Source: Selaginella moellendorffii
Taxonomy: Eukaryota > Streptophyta > Lycopodiopsida > Selaginellales > Selaginellaceae
Length of the DNA stretch: 64,000 nt
Assembly (NCBI RefSeq): GCF_000143415.4
Contig: NW_003314352.1
Location: 570,402-634,401, forward strand
Direction of reading: 5' to 3'
Shown: positions 1 to 10,200 of the stretch, one piece after another
Layout: every line of letters starts with the position of its first letter
Position numbering within the stretch: position 1 is the first letter of the stretch
Notes under the pieces: generated by a model
The model's input: the letters and a program-made list of their open reading frames with translations, nothing else
Told to the model about the DNA's origin: nothing
Databases searched by the model: none
Made by a program: the position numbers and the translations under genes

Positions 1-2
1 GG

Positions 3-158
3 GTTGTCCAGAGGCACGAAAACGTCCTGATGATCGTCGCTCCTCCCGAGCCCGTGTCCACTGGCTGCCAATGGCGTAAGTTCCTCCTCCCGGCCAACTT
101 GGACGGCCTCATTATCAGATGCGACGAAGTGTCCAGGGTGGACGGGATACCTCTGTGA
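3..158 (+). CDS. 3' terminal exon of an unidentified gene (partial)
   Basis: An open frame runs from base 3 to a TGA at 156-158 and gives 51 residues, beginning VVQRHENVLMIVAPPEP and ending SRVDGIPL. The composition is protein-like, and the frame is closed by the stop rather than by a splice site. I do not recognise the family. The 5' part lies outside the window, so the exon may start upstream. A purine-rich GA tract follows at about 188-212, probably in the 3' untranslated region. Confidence 0.4.
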   Translation, partial: VVQRHENVLMIVAPPEPVSTGCQWRKFLLPANLDGLIIRCDEVSRVDGIPL

Positions 159-512
159 AGAAATGCGATCGCAGGAGATGGAGAGTGAGAGGGAGAGAGA
201 GAGAGAGGGGAGAAAGTTTCCAGCCGAATTTCTCGTGTTCTCGAGGACGCTGCTCGCAACAACGAAGAACTAAAGATTGGAAGAAAACGAGGAGCTGCTG
301 AAAGCTTTGCTGCTTTCAATAACTAAATAGTGAGTTTGATTTCCTTGTGAAAGTCGATATGTCACCCTTTGTACCGAGTACTATGAATCAAAGTATATAG
401 AAGGAAAAGATCAAAATTGTATTCTCTGGATCTTAGCTTGGCTGGAAGTTTCTCCAGCCAAAAAAAAAAAATTGGATCTTGATGGATCTCTCACCATGAA
501 AGAATGGATATC
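159..512. other. Intergenic, with short GA microsatellite
   Basis: No convincing coding sequence is seen. A GA-repeat tract lies near 188-212 and an A-run near 460-470. Confidence 0.5.
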
Positions 513-962
513 TCAATCTAGTATCGAAACTGTGTCGAGGACAAAAAGCTTGAGGAGGATGATGTAAACGAGTGGGGAGATCTTCCCCGCGGCCACCATG
601 GCCTTGATCGCTACCGCGAGATCCCACTGCTCGATCGAGAGCCTCTCCATGCAGACCCTCTCGATTGCCTCCAGCAGTTCGCGTGATTCGTCGTCACCTT
701 GGATGGAAGAGAGCCAGTGCCACTCCGCGCCCTGCTGATCGAGCGAGACCACCATGCTGGCGATGCTGGGCAGCAAGAACTCGCGCCGGAGTGCCAATTG
801 CTCCAGGTGAAGGAGCGCGTGGTGATCGTGCTCGTGGCGGTGGCTGTGATCCGGCGAGTTGGGCGGCTTGTACACGGATCTCGCTGTTGGCGGGTAGCGC
901 CCCATGAATCGCACCACGATCGCGCTGCCCTGGGTCATCGCCCTCTTGCAAAAGGTCGCCAT
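513..962 (-). CDS. Hypothetical 149-residue protein
   Basis: A single open frame starts at an ATG (962-960) and ends at 513. It has a His-rich stretch (SPDHSHRHEHDHH, about residues 36-48), then an amphipathic Leu/Glu-rich half (ALRREFLLPSI, RELLEAIERVC) and a hydrophobic C-terminus. The helical composition looks like a real protein, but I recognise no domain. The last 25 residues could be intron read-through. There is no close neighbour to suggest a role. Confidence 0.45.
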   Translation of the reverse strand: MATFCKRAMTQGSAIVVRFMGRYPPTARSVYKPPNSPDHSHRHEHDHHALLHLEQLALRREFLLPSIASMVVSLDQQGAEWHWLSSIQGDDESRELLEAIERVCMERLSIEQWDLAVAIKAMVAAGKISPLVYIILLKLFVLDTVSILD

Positions 963-1195
963 GGATCTTGTGGCGAGCGGCTAAGAACTAGATGAATTGA
1001 TTACTCGATCGAGCGATGGATCGCCAGCACGCGATCGATCGCATTTTGATGGGGGCACTGATCGATCGCGCACTTCTAGTCCAGGGCCGCAGCACGCGAC
1101 TTCACCGGCGGAGCGACTTTTCCGCGTAGTCAACGGTCAAGGATACGGCCACGGTTGACCAGTTCTTGCCAGCGAGATTGCTAGGTCGCCGGCCA

Positions 1196-2357
1196 ATGCT
1201 GCTAGGCGCGGGGCTTCCGCCGCCACTGCCTCTTCTCCATCGTCCTTGCGCGGCAGCCGCGGGATGGATGAGAAATCTTCCTTTCCCGGGAATGCGAATG
1301 CGGGTGGCGGCTTCTTCGTCGCCCTTCGATGGCGACGACGCGAGGTAACGAGAAATTGTTGCGCGGCGGTTCTCGATTCATTGATTGATCTCGGCAGCGT
1401 CCGGAGGAATGATGCTGCTGCCACCGGGCCTGGCGCAAAACCGCTGCCAGAGGTAAATATCTCGATCGAGAGTGGTTTTGTGATTGTCCTCAAAACTCAC
1501 ACGAATCCTTTCCAGCTCAATGCCGAGGAGGCTGTGCGGATCCAACTGGATGCATTGCTGGAGAACAATACTCCTCGCCAAGATCACGGGCTGGAGGTCA
1601 GAGTTACCTCTTTTCATCTTTTTTTCTTTGGCAAACGCATGGAGTGGAGGAGTTTCTAAAGAACGCTCTCGCAGGTGATGTACTTGTTTGCAAATGCTGA
1701 AGGAGATTTTGACGGTAGCCTTCCTTGCTACTTTGGATCCGCGGCTGACCTCTACCACTTTGGCCATTTCGCGCTCAAGTTCAAGACAAGGTGAGTGTAC
1801 GCGAATGCTATCGTTTTCTCTGGTTTCTAAAAGGCTCCAGGCAGGCAGATTTCCGGAGCTTCTCAAGATGGAAAGCTACGAAATCGTGAATGCCAGCGAC
1901 GGCAAAGTTGTGGCGAGCGTGAGGCATGGCAAAAGGCTGACTAAGTGGCTGTTCAGGATGTCCAAGGTCACAAGGGGTGAAATCAGCTACTGGCTTACAG
2001 ATGGTCTTGTCCAACTTACAGAACCACAACAGTAATCAAACCAGGTTCGTCTTGTCATTCTCCTGATCTGCTTTGTCTAGAATGATTCCAAAGATGCAAA
2101 ATATCGTTTTTTACACTGTCAATTTTCCTTCAGATTTGAGATTCTAAATCGCTGATTTTCTTTGCGTTTTCTTTCTTCGTTAGTGCTAAGGTGAAGCGAC
2201 GTTGGCACATAAAGTCCAAGCATTATTTCGATCGCTCTTTCTCGCAGGTAAGGTTTTGGTTTGCCTCACAGCCTGTGTGTGTGGCTGCCAATCCAATCCT
2301 TTTAACGGCCAGATATTAACCTTTGGTGGAGCTTCTTGGAAGTTTGCTGCGGGGTAG
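1196..2357 (+). CDS. Conserved plant protein with predicted transit peptide (possibly DUF4864-like)
   Basis: Eight exons can be joined in frame: 1196-1344, 1398-1452, 1516-1596, 1675-1790, 1849-1966, 2022-2044, 2184-2247 and 2313-2357, giving about 216 residues. The first ATG is at 1196; the longer open frame uses TTG. The N-terminus (MLLGAGLPPPLPLLHRP, then Arg/Ser/Ala-rich) looks like an organelle transit peptide. The core runs EEAVRIQLDALLEN, then DFDGSLPCYFG, LYHFGHFALKFKTRFPELLK, then a basic tail with RRWHIKSKHYFDRSFSQ and the end FGGASWKFAAG. The layout resembles plant DUF4864-type proteins, but this assignment is tentative. Introns are 53-139 nt. If the 55-nt intron at 1967-2021 is retained, the protein stops early at 2033-2035. 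The last two exons are duplicated downstream at about 4270-4412 as a non-functional remnant. Confidence 0.7.
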
Positions 2358-2403
2358 CTAAATAGTCTCGATTTGACGGACGAAGCCTGACAAAGGAGGA
2401 AGA

Positions 2404-3044
2404 ATGTTACCTGGTGTCGAGCTTGCGCGTCGAAGGCGGACGAGCAACTATTCGTGCGTGAGCTCGGACAGATCCAGTCGCTCGACTTCCAACATAGTGG
2501 CGACGAGGGAGAAGCAGCAGCAGCGGCAGCAGCAGAAGATTGGAGTCCCCCGCTCGTCCTCCGAGGTACAAAATCTTGTTTTGAAATCGTTCTCCTGACA
2601 CTCTTCCAAATCATAGATTGAAGAAGCAGCTGCTAACGCTCTAGCAACACTGCAAGCGCGCTATCGTTTCCACCCAAGAGACGAGGCATCCAGGACCGCA
2701 GCAAACGAAGCTCGGGAGAGGTTGGAAGCCAGGCTCCGAGCACCGGAGTTGAGGTAAGTTGTTTTTCTCTCGTTTCCTCTCACGAGCTCGAGCGAATGCG
2801 CAGAATAACTCGGCATGGATCCAACACGGTTCCTACTCCAACACCAACAAAAAAGAAATTTGGCAGTGGCAAGCACCAAATTCTCTCGCACAAGGATGAG
2901 AGGCCGGATTGCCCGATTTGCCTGGAAGAAATTGGGCGGACGAGCCTGCTACTGCCGTGTAGACACGGATTCCACAAGGAATGCATAGAGCCGTGGATCG
3001 AGCGAAGTAATCACTGTCCTTGTTGCCGCGCGAGTGTTGTGTGA
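2404..3044 (+). CDS. RING-H2 finger protein, copy A (probable E3 ubiquitin ligase)
   Basis: Three exons, 2404-2565, 2617-2753 and 2804-3044, join in frame to about 179 residues, starting at ATG 2404. The N-terminal half is Arg/Ser- and Gln-rich. The second exon is helical (AAANALATLQARYRFHP). The C-terminus is a RING-H2 finger: CPIC at about 136-139, then CRHGFHKEC, then CPCC, giving the C3H2C3 zinc-ligand order. RING-H2 proteins usually recruit an E2 enzyme and ubiquitinate a target; the substrate here is unknown. There is no transmembrane segment. The gene starts 46 bp after the stop of the previous gene and is followed by a tRNA-Val. A second copy lies at 4456-4975. Confidence 0.75.
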
Positions 3045-3279
3045 GATATTCGAGGAAGGAGAGAAAAAATTTTTGGTAAAACGTCGTAGTTTAGGTTATC
3101 CCACATGCCTTGTTGGAGGATGAATATAAATTAAGTCCCAGGGCTAATGTCTAATGTAAGTGGCTGATGGCGAGCAATATGCTGTAAATCGGGTGGAAGA
3201 GTTTTCAACACCAAACCGTGTGAGGAATATTCTCAAGCAGAACCAGATTATTCTACTTTAAGATAAAACAGTCGTTAAT
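3045..3279. other. Spacer between RING copy A and tRNA-Val
   Basis: No gene is seen. Sequence around 3085-3150 (the yttAGGTyAwCCCACATGCC type region and the stretch ending in aatataaattaagtcc) recurs downstream of RING copy B near 5020-5080, so the spacer belongs to the duplicated unit. Confidence 0.5.
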
Positions 3280-3353
3280 GGTTTCATGGTGTAGTTGGTC
3301 ATCACGTCAGTCTAACACACTGAAGGTCTCCAGTTCGAACCTGGATGAAGCCA
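3280..3353 (+). tRNA. tRNA-Val (AAC), copy 1
   Basis: This 74-nt gene folds into a full cloverleaf. The acceptor arm GGTTTCA pairs with TGAAGCC, with one G-U pair. The anticodon loop CTAACAC sits on the stem CAGT/ACTG and gives anticodon AAC (valine). The T arm is TCCAG-TTCGAAC-CTGGA. No intron and no encoded CCA are present. It differs from the copy at 5335-5408 by one D-loop base (C versus T). It lies within the tandem duplication. Confidence 0.93.
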
Positions 3354-3429
3354 GCTGAACTTTTTCTTGAGTACGCGTGTTGCACACGTCAGCCGATTAA
3401 TTTCAGCGGGTTTTGATTTTAGGCATCTC

Positions 3430-4270
3430 GTGGAGGAGTGATTGGTTTCGAAGCGATAATGCGGATTGAGCATGGGCTTCTTTCAGTCGTAGAGCTCAGA
3501 CATAGATGCACATATTCAATTTAGGTTAAGTGTTTTCTTTGAGAGTTCAAAAATTTTATAACCCAAAATTTTAAACTAAAGTAAAAAGTAGATAATCGAG
3601 TATTTAATTTATAAACATGGTGGAGTGGTACCTCCCACCAGGGTGCCTCTTTGCATACATTGTGAGGGATAGAAGCGAGAGCAAGATTTGAATAGTAGAG
3701 TTAGATCAAGCAAAGGCTATTCAAAGTTGTAATTGTTGTTGTAATCAAAGTTCAAAGTTGTAATCATATAGCAATTTGTAAATCTTACCATCCCCAGAAA
3801 CAAATCAGCACGATTAAGAGTTATTTCAACTTTTTAATTCAATTTATGAATTTTATTTTTGTGTTATGTTGACATTATTTCTTGACAATTAACAGTATGA
3901 GATTGCCCTAATTTCAAACTTTTGAATTTCGCGCTTTGTCTGATCAAAGTTTCACGGATGCCAATGGCCAACAACGAGGGTCATATCATCGCAAACTGGC
4001 CGTCCAATGCCATTGATCAGAGAACGCAGCAGCCGGTGGTACGATCGATCTTTTACAAATTGCTTGTTCATAAAGATCAAAACTCTTTCTGGATTGTAGG
4101 GAATGCCGATGATCGTTTTACGAGACGAAGAGAGCGAAGGCAATGGCGTGGATCCTTCGACCACATCGGACGGAGACAAGTTTCACAGTTTTGGAGATCC
4201 CAGAGGCGATTGTTGCCGTGCAGCAACTGGACGGAGAAAAGGCAAGATTTGTCACAGTCTTTCTCTCGAG
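3430..4270 (+). pseudogene. Truncated copy of the membrane-protein gene at 5700-7074
   Basis: Bases 3430-3512 match the 5' flank and start region at 5553-5702 (shared GTGGAGGAGTGATTGG, GAAGCGATAATGCGGA, GTAGAGCTCAGACAT). The match then stops, and about 380 bp of unrelated AT-rich sequence replaces exons 1-3. From about 3896 the match resumes with the intron end, exon 4 (SRMPMANNEGHIIANWP) and exon 5 (GMPMIVLRDEESEGNG) of the intact gene. A 2-nt deletion at CCCAGAGGCG (intact: CCCAGAGAGGTG) shifts the frame, and the last exon is missing. Near 4270 the sequence switches to a copy of the 3' end of the gene at 1196-2357. This is a decayed relic made by the tandem duplication. Confidence 0.75.
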
Positions 4271-4412
4271 ACATTATTTCGATCGCCCTCTTTCTCCCAT
4301 GTAAGGTTTTGGTTTCCCTCACAGCCTGTGTGTGTGGCTGCCAATCCAATCTTTTAACGGCCAGGTATTACCCTTTGGGTGGAGCTTCTTGGAAGTTTGC
4401 CGCGGGTAGCTA
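4271..4412 (+). pseudogene. Remnant of the last two exons of the transit-peptide gene
   Basis: This stretch matches 2221-2357 closely (shared GGTTTTGGTTT, CCTCACAGCCTGTGTGTG, GAGCTTCTTGGAAGTTTGC). The acceptor side now reads GGCCAGGTATTACC and the final Gly/stop codons carry a one-base loss (GCCGCGGGTAG), so the coding end is broken. It marks the left edge of the second duplicated unit. Confidence 0.7.
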
Positions 4413-4455
4413 AATAGTTTCGATTTGACGAACGGAGCCTGACAAAGGAGGAAGA

Positions 4456-4975
4456 ATGTTACCTGGTGTCGAGCTTGCGCGTCGAAGGCGGACGAGCAAC
4501 TATTCGTGCGTGAGCTCGGACAGATCCAGTCGCTCGACTTCCAACTTAGTGGCGACGAGGGACAAGCAGCTGCAGAAGATTGGCGTTCCCCGCTCGTCCT
4601 CCGAGGTACAAAATGTTGTTTAGAAACCGTTCTCTTGACACTCTTCCCAATCATGGAAGCCAGGCTCCGAGCATCGGAGTTGAGGTAAGTAGCCATAGCT
4701 TGTTTTTCTCTCGTTTCCTCTCACAAGCTCGATCGAATGCGCAGAATAAATCGGCATGGATCCAACATGGTTCCGACTCCAACACCACCCAAAAAGAAAT
4801 TTGGCTCCAAATTCTCTCGCACAAGGATGAGAGGCCGGATTGCCCGATTTGCCTGGAAGAAATTGGGCGGACGAGCCTGCTACTGACGTGTAGACACGGA
4901 TTCCACAAGGAATGCATGGAGCCATGGATCGAGCGAAGTAAAGACTGTCCTTGTTGCCGCGCGAGTGTTGTGTGA
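4456..4975 (+). CDS. RING-H2 finger protein, copy B (exon 2 lost, frame apparently restored)
   Basis: Copy B has the same first exon (4456-4605, ATG 4456) and last exon (4745-4975) as copy A. About 110 bp covering the exon-2 acceptor and most of exon 2 are deleted. Joining exon 1 directly to exon 3 would normally put the RING out of frame, because copy A enters exon 3 in phase 2. A second, 10-nt deletion inside exon 3 (GGCAGTGGCAAGCACCAA in A, GGCTCCAA in B) shifts the frame back. The result is an open 126-residue protein: RSSSE, a new linker NKSAWIQHGSDSNTTQ, then the complete RING (CPIC, CRHGFHKEC, CPCC). It may therefore still be a working, shorter RING-H2 protein. Expression is unproven; it could be a pseudogene that happens to be open. 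Confidence 0.6.
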
Positions 4976-5334
4976 GATATTCGATAAGGAGAGAAAAAAA
5001 AAATGGTAAAACGTCGTAGTTTAGGTCAACATGCCCTATCCCACATTGGAAGGATGAATATAAATTAAGTCCAAGGGCTAATATGTAATGTATGGTCGCG
5101 GCTTACTTACACTCGTCACGGGATATAAATTGGTTGGATGGGGGACATATTTTTTGCTGTAGTATGAATTGCTTTTTTTGATCATGTGGGAGATATTAAT
5201 CATTTAAATGTATGTTGCAAGGATTTGGAGACGAGAAGCTCTAGTTGCAATTATCAGGCCGCGAGATTCATGGCGACCAAACCGTGTTTAAAGTCTAGCA
5301 GATTATCCTAGTTTAAGATAAAACTTTTGTTAAT
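4976..5334. other. Spacer between RING copy B and tRNA-Val
   Basis: No gene is seen. The spacer is partly homologous to 3045-3279 and carries about 150 bp of extra sequence around 5090-5270. Confidence 0.45.
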
Positions 5335-5408
5335 GGTTTCATGGTGTAGTTGGTTATCACGTCAGTCTAACACACTGAAGGTCTCCAGTTCGAACCTGGA
5401 TGAAGCCA
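5335..5408 (+). tRNA. tRNA-Val (AAC), copy 2
   Basis: A 74-nt cloverleaf identical to copy 1 except for T in place of C in the D-loop (GGTTATCAC). All stems pair and the anticodon is AAC. It ends 291 bp before the start codon of the membrane-protein gene, the same relative position as copy 1 has to the broken gene copy. A poly-T stretch is not obvious downstream; the nearest is CGTTTTAGCC. Confidence 0.93.
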
Positions 5409-5699
5409 ATTAAACGTTTTAGCCCCTTAGCGGCTTTTAGGGCTGACGTGGACTCCCGGCAGTTAACTGTTAGATGAAGGATCAGTTCAATGCAGAGGGG
5501 AGAGAAGGGGAAAGGATCGTCTCTCTGTCTCCTCCGCGATCTCTTTCGATCCGTGGAGGAGTGATTGGAATTTGGAAGCGATAATGCGGAGGAGGAGGAG
5601 GAGCTCTCGATTGAATCCGGGAGCACAGTCGTCTAGATCATGATTCAGGCCAGGTCTCGCAGGCTTCTTTCACTCGTAGAGCTCAGACATCCATGATAG

Positions 5700-7074
5700 A
5701 TGCCTCCGTCTCTATGGATCGGCAGCGCCCGGCGGAGATGGGCGAGCTTTTGGAACCGGATGGTATCATGGGATCTGGATCATCACATCTTGGGCAACGA
5801 TCACTTGAATCCGCCTCCGCCGCCACATATGATCATCCCCACCTCCAACAATAACCAGCACCATGTCGTCCTCAAGCACAAGTACGTTGTGGCGCTCTTT
5901 CTCTTCCTTGTTTGTGTAGACCTGGTGAGTTCTTGCGAAAGTTTAGGCCACAGTTGTTCTGATGATCGATCGATTGATTCGGTCTTGGCAGATTGAGATT
6001 GTGGGAGTTTTGTGCTACCAGCTTTTCACGGCCAGCTATTTCCCATGGCACTTGTATCCCATGATGCTCAACCGGGCGATGGAGATAATCGCGCTCATTT
6101 GCTCGCGGGGATACATCCCATCTCTGGTAAGATTTACAAATCGCTATACGATTCATATCCATCAACGTTGAATAGCCTTTGCTTGATCTATTGATCAGTA
6201 CTCTGCTGCTCAAATCTTGCTCTCGCTTCTATCCCTCGCGGTCTACGCGAAGAGGCAGCCTTGCGGGAGGTACCACTGCGCCGTGCCCCTTGTTCTCTAC
6301 AGCATCCTCTTGTCGTACGAGGTACGAGATTACCCTAATTTCAAACTTTTGAATTTATCTCCCTTCGCGGGTGTCCCAGACCTTTGTCGCGGTTATGGTG
6401 ATCAAAGTCTCACGGATGCCAATGGCCAACGACGAAGGCCATATCATCGCAAACTGGCCGAGCTTTCAGGTGTCCCCGCTCTCCAATGCCATTGATCAGA
6501 GGACACAGCAGCCGGTGGTACGATTGATTCTTCCACGAATTATTTGCTCATCGATCGGGAAGAAACTATTCTGGATTGCAGGGAATGCCGATGATAGTTT
6601 TACGAGACCGAGAGAGCGAGGGCAATGGCGTGGAGCCTTCGACCACATCGGACGGAGACAAGTTTCACAGTTTTGGAGATCCCAGAGAGGTGATTGTTGC
6701 CGTGCAGCAACCGGACGGAGAAAAGGTAAGATTTCTCACGATGTTTCTCTCGACACAAGCTCTGTTTTATTGTTTTTCTTCAGTTGGCAATTGCGAAGAT
6801 CTGCGACGAGCAATTTCGTGAGCAGCCCACGCCTGCCGCCACGACTCCATCACCGCAGCCGCACGAATTCGATCGCGATCAGGCAGCCACCTCCACCGCC
6901 GACGAGGAAAACATCCAAATCTGCCACGAGCTCGCGTATGACGAGGAGCAGCTCCACCAGCTTCCCGGGATCCCTCTCTCGAGCAACAGCCTGCTCGAGA
7001 TTATGAGAATGGAGGACGCGCTCCACCACCAACACCACGAAGATCGCCAAGATCTCGAATCCAGACTCTCATAG
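5700..7074 (+). CDS. Unidentified multi-pass membrane protein
   Basis: Six exons, all joined in phase 0, give about 351 residues: 5700-5924, 5992-6126, 6199-6321, 6380-6517, 6582-6725 and 6784-7074, from ATG 5700. The first third holds hydrophobic helices: YVVALFLFLVCVDL running into IEIVGVL, then MEIIALICS, AQILLSLLSLAVYA and VPLVLYSILLSYETFVAVMV. The C-terminal half is soluble, with a Pro/Thr-rich stretch and a His-rich end (DALHHQHHEDRQ). I do not recognise the family. Uniform phase-0 introns of 56-77 nt and strong codon structure support a real gene. A truncated copy lies upstream at 3430-4270 as part of the tandem duplication. Confidence 0.7.
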
Positions 7075-7267
7075 AGTCGTTTGTGACTCAACACACTGAT
7101 TGTTGTGATATCCCGCATGAATTCTCTAATCTCTGTCCAGTTGATCAATCCTCTCTGCCGGTTATTTCGAAAAAAAGAGAGGGAAAAGAAACTACTCTTT
7201 TCTCCGCGAATTCGAAAACCATGTACAACTCTGCGAGTGATCAACGGCTTTGGAATCTGGATGGAGA

Positions 7268-10200
7268 TCAAACCCTTCCTCCCTCTTTGATATCCTCGAG
7301 CCTCTGGCACACATCTCTCATGCACGGCCTCCTCACTGGAACGTCTTGCGTGCAATCCAGCGCCAGCCTCAAGAACTTGGCGAGACCATCGTGAGACCCC
7401 GCCGTCCTGGCCACGAGCGGATCAAGCAGCCGCGACAGCCGATCCCGCCGGTAACACTCCACCGCCCACTCCACCAAGTTGCTGTAACACTGATCCTCAA
7501 ACTCCTCCACATTGTGATGAAGATCGCGACCACTGTCCTCCCCGGCCATGATATAGTTCCCAGCGTCGAGCATTGGCCTCCGCCCGGACAAGAGCTCCAG
7601 GAGGACGACGCCGTAGCTATACACGTCGCCCTTGACAGTAGCCCGCCACGTCTGGCAGTACTCTGGCGGGACATACCCCAGTGTCCCGGCCACGATGGTG
7701 CTGACGTGGGTCTCCTCCTGCCCGGCCAGAGCCCTGGCCAGGCCAAAGTCCGTGACACATGGCCGGAACCCCGCATCCAATAGGATATTACTGGCCTTCA
7801 TGTCGCGGTGGATGATTGGCGGGGAGCAGCTGTGGTGCAAGAACTTGAGACCCCGTGCCGTACCAATCGCCACGTCGAGCCGGGCCAGCCAATCGAGGCC
7901 GCCCGCGCCGCCAGCGTGGCGGCGGCAGCCGTACAGCCAGTCCTCCACGCTGCCGTTGACCATGAGCTCGTACACGAGCAGCTTCTGCGCGCCGTACGAG
8001 GAATATCCCATGAGCGGGACGAGATTCTCGTGGACGATGTGGCCCAGGGTGTGCATTTCGGCCTGGAATTCCCGCTCGCCGGCTGGCCCTTCCCGGATGA
8101 GCTTCTTGATCGCCACCGTCGATCCGTCGGAAAGCCGGGCCTTGTACACCACGCCAAAGCCGCCACACCCCACGATGTTGGAGTCGTGGAAGTTGCCCGT
8201 GGCCGCCACCAGATCCTTGTACGTGAGCTGCTTGGGGAGATCCATGGTGAAGAGCGACACGGCGTCCATGGCGGCCGAGTGATCGAAGCGCGCCGACGAG
8301 GATTTCATCATCTTGAAGCCCTGCGAATCGAGCGCCGCCGATCCTCCGCCTCCTCCTTCTCCTCCGCCGCCGCCGCCGCTGCCTCTCCGGGTCATCCAGC
8401 AGATCGCCGCCAGGCCCATGGCGATCACGCCCAGCGCGCACGCCAGGCTGATGCCCAGGATGGTGGAGGCGTGCATTGGCGCGGGGACGCCGCGCGAGGA
8501 CGACGAGCTAGGGTTCCTGGGAGATCCGTCGCAGAAGGGGATGGCGGTGCTGGGATCGCTGGTGCCGGTGAGCGCTGGGACGTAGCACAGCTGGGAATCA
8601 CCGATGAAGGAGTCTTGATCGAACGTGGCGAGCTGCCCGGCGAAGGGGATCGGCCCCGCGAGGCCGGGGTTGTAGGAGACATTGAATTTGTTGAGCGAGG
8701 TGAGGCGCGTGAGCGAGTAGGGGATCTGGCCGCTCAGCCGGTTGCTGGACAGATCGAGGCTCTGGAGGCACTGGAACTGGCCGAAGCTGTCCGGGATGGC
8801 GCCCTCGAGCGCGTTGTGCGAGAGATTCAAGCCCGTGAGCTTGAGGTTGCTGAGCGATCCCGGGATGGCGCCGCTCAATCGGTTCTGGTAGAGGAAGAGG
8901 AGGCTCAGCCGATCGATGCCGCCATAGCTCGCCGGGATGCTGCCCGAGAGGCGGTTCTCCGAGAGCTGGATGTAGCCCATGGATTTCTCGGTGGGGATGG
9001 TGGAGCACACCGAGTAGATGAACTTGCCGCGCAGGAGGAGGTTCCAGAAGAGCTGGCAGCGATCGCGATCCAGGACCTTGTAGACGAGGCTGAATGGGGG
9101 ATAGTTGCTGGGCAGCCAGCGGCGAAGAACAGCGCACTCGCCGATCTCCTTGGGGACCTGGGGGAGATTCGCGATGTTGTCATCGAAGGTCGCCTTGGCG
9201 GCCTTGCCCATGGATTCCAGCTCGGGCGGGAGCTCGCCGCCGATGGAGTTCTTGGCAGCATTGAGCCAAAGGAGGCTGGAGCAATTGCCCAGCTCGCGAG
9301 GGATCGTCCCGGAGAGCATGTTGTTGGCGAGCATGAGCCACAGCAATCGCCCCAGCTTCCCTAGCGATGGCGGGATGGAGCCCGTGAGGCGATTCCCGGA
9401 GAGATCCAGGAACTGGAGCTGCGAGATCTCGCCCAGGCTCGGCGGGATGGATCCCGTGAGGCGATTCCCGGCCAGGAGCAAGAACTGGAGCTTCGCCAAG
9501 CTGGTGGCGTTGAATCCGCTGGGGATGACCCCGGTGATGCGGTTGTCGCTGAGATCCAGGTGGAGGAGCTGGCGATGGCTCGTGGCGATCCACTCCGGAA
9601 TCCCGCCGGTGAAGCCATTGGTGTGGAGGACCAGGAACTGGAGCTTGGCGAGCTTGGCGATGACGGCCGGGATCTCCCCCGCGAGGAGGTTCTCGTTGAG
9701 GATCAAAACCCTAAGCTCGCTGCAGTTGGCGATGGATGCCGGGAGCTCGGTGATGTTGTTCCTGCCGAGAACGAGGAAGCGCAGTGAGCGCAACAGCCCT
9801 ATTTCCGGGGGGATGCGCGTGAAGTGGTTCTGCGAGAGGAAGAGGTTCTCGAGATCGGCGCTGCGGAATATCTCCCGCGGGATCTCGCCGGTGAGATTGT
9901 TGAGGGAGAGATCGATGTTGCGGAGGCTGGGGACGAAGAGGCCGCCGGGGATGGATCCGACCAGGTGATTGTTGGCGAGGTTGAGGTCCGTGAGGGATGC
10001 GAGGCTGCCGCTGGCGAGCTCTGGAGGGATCTCGCCGACGAGATTGGTGTTCTCCAGGCTCAAGACCTCCAATGCCGCGCAGCCGCCCAGGGAGCTAGGG
10101 ATGGATCCGTGGAACTGGTTGCCGGAGAGATCCAGGCGCTCCAGCGCCTGGCATTGCGAGAAGAGCTCCGGGGGGATTGCGCCGGTGAGATTGTTGGAGG

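Noticed and set aside
665-995. Plus-strand open frames of 80-98 codons opposite the 149-residue minus-strand ORF
   Set aside because: They are GC-rich shadow frames with Arg-rich composition; the minus-strand frame is more protein-like.
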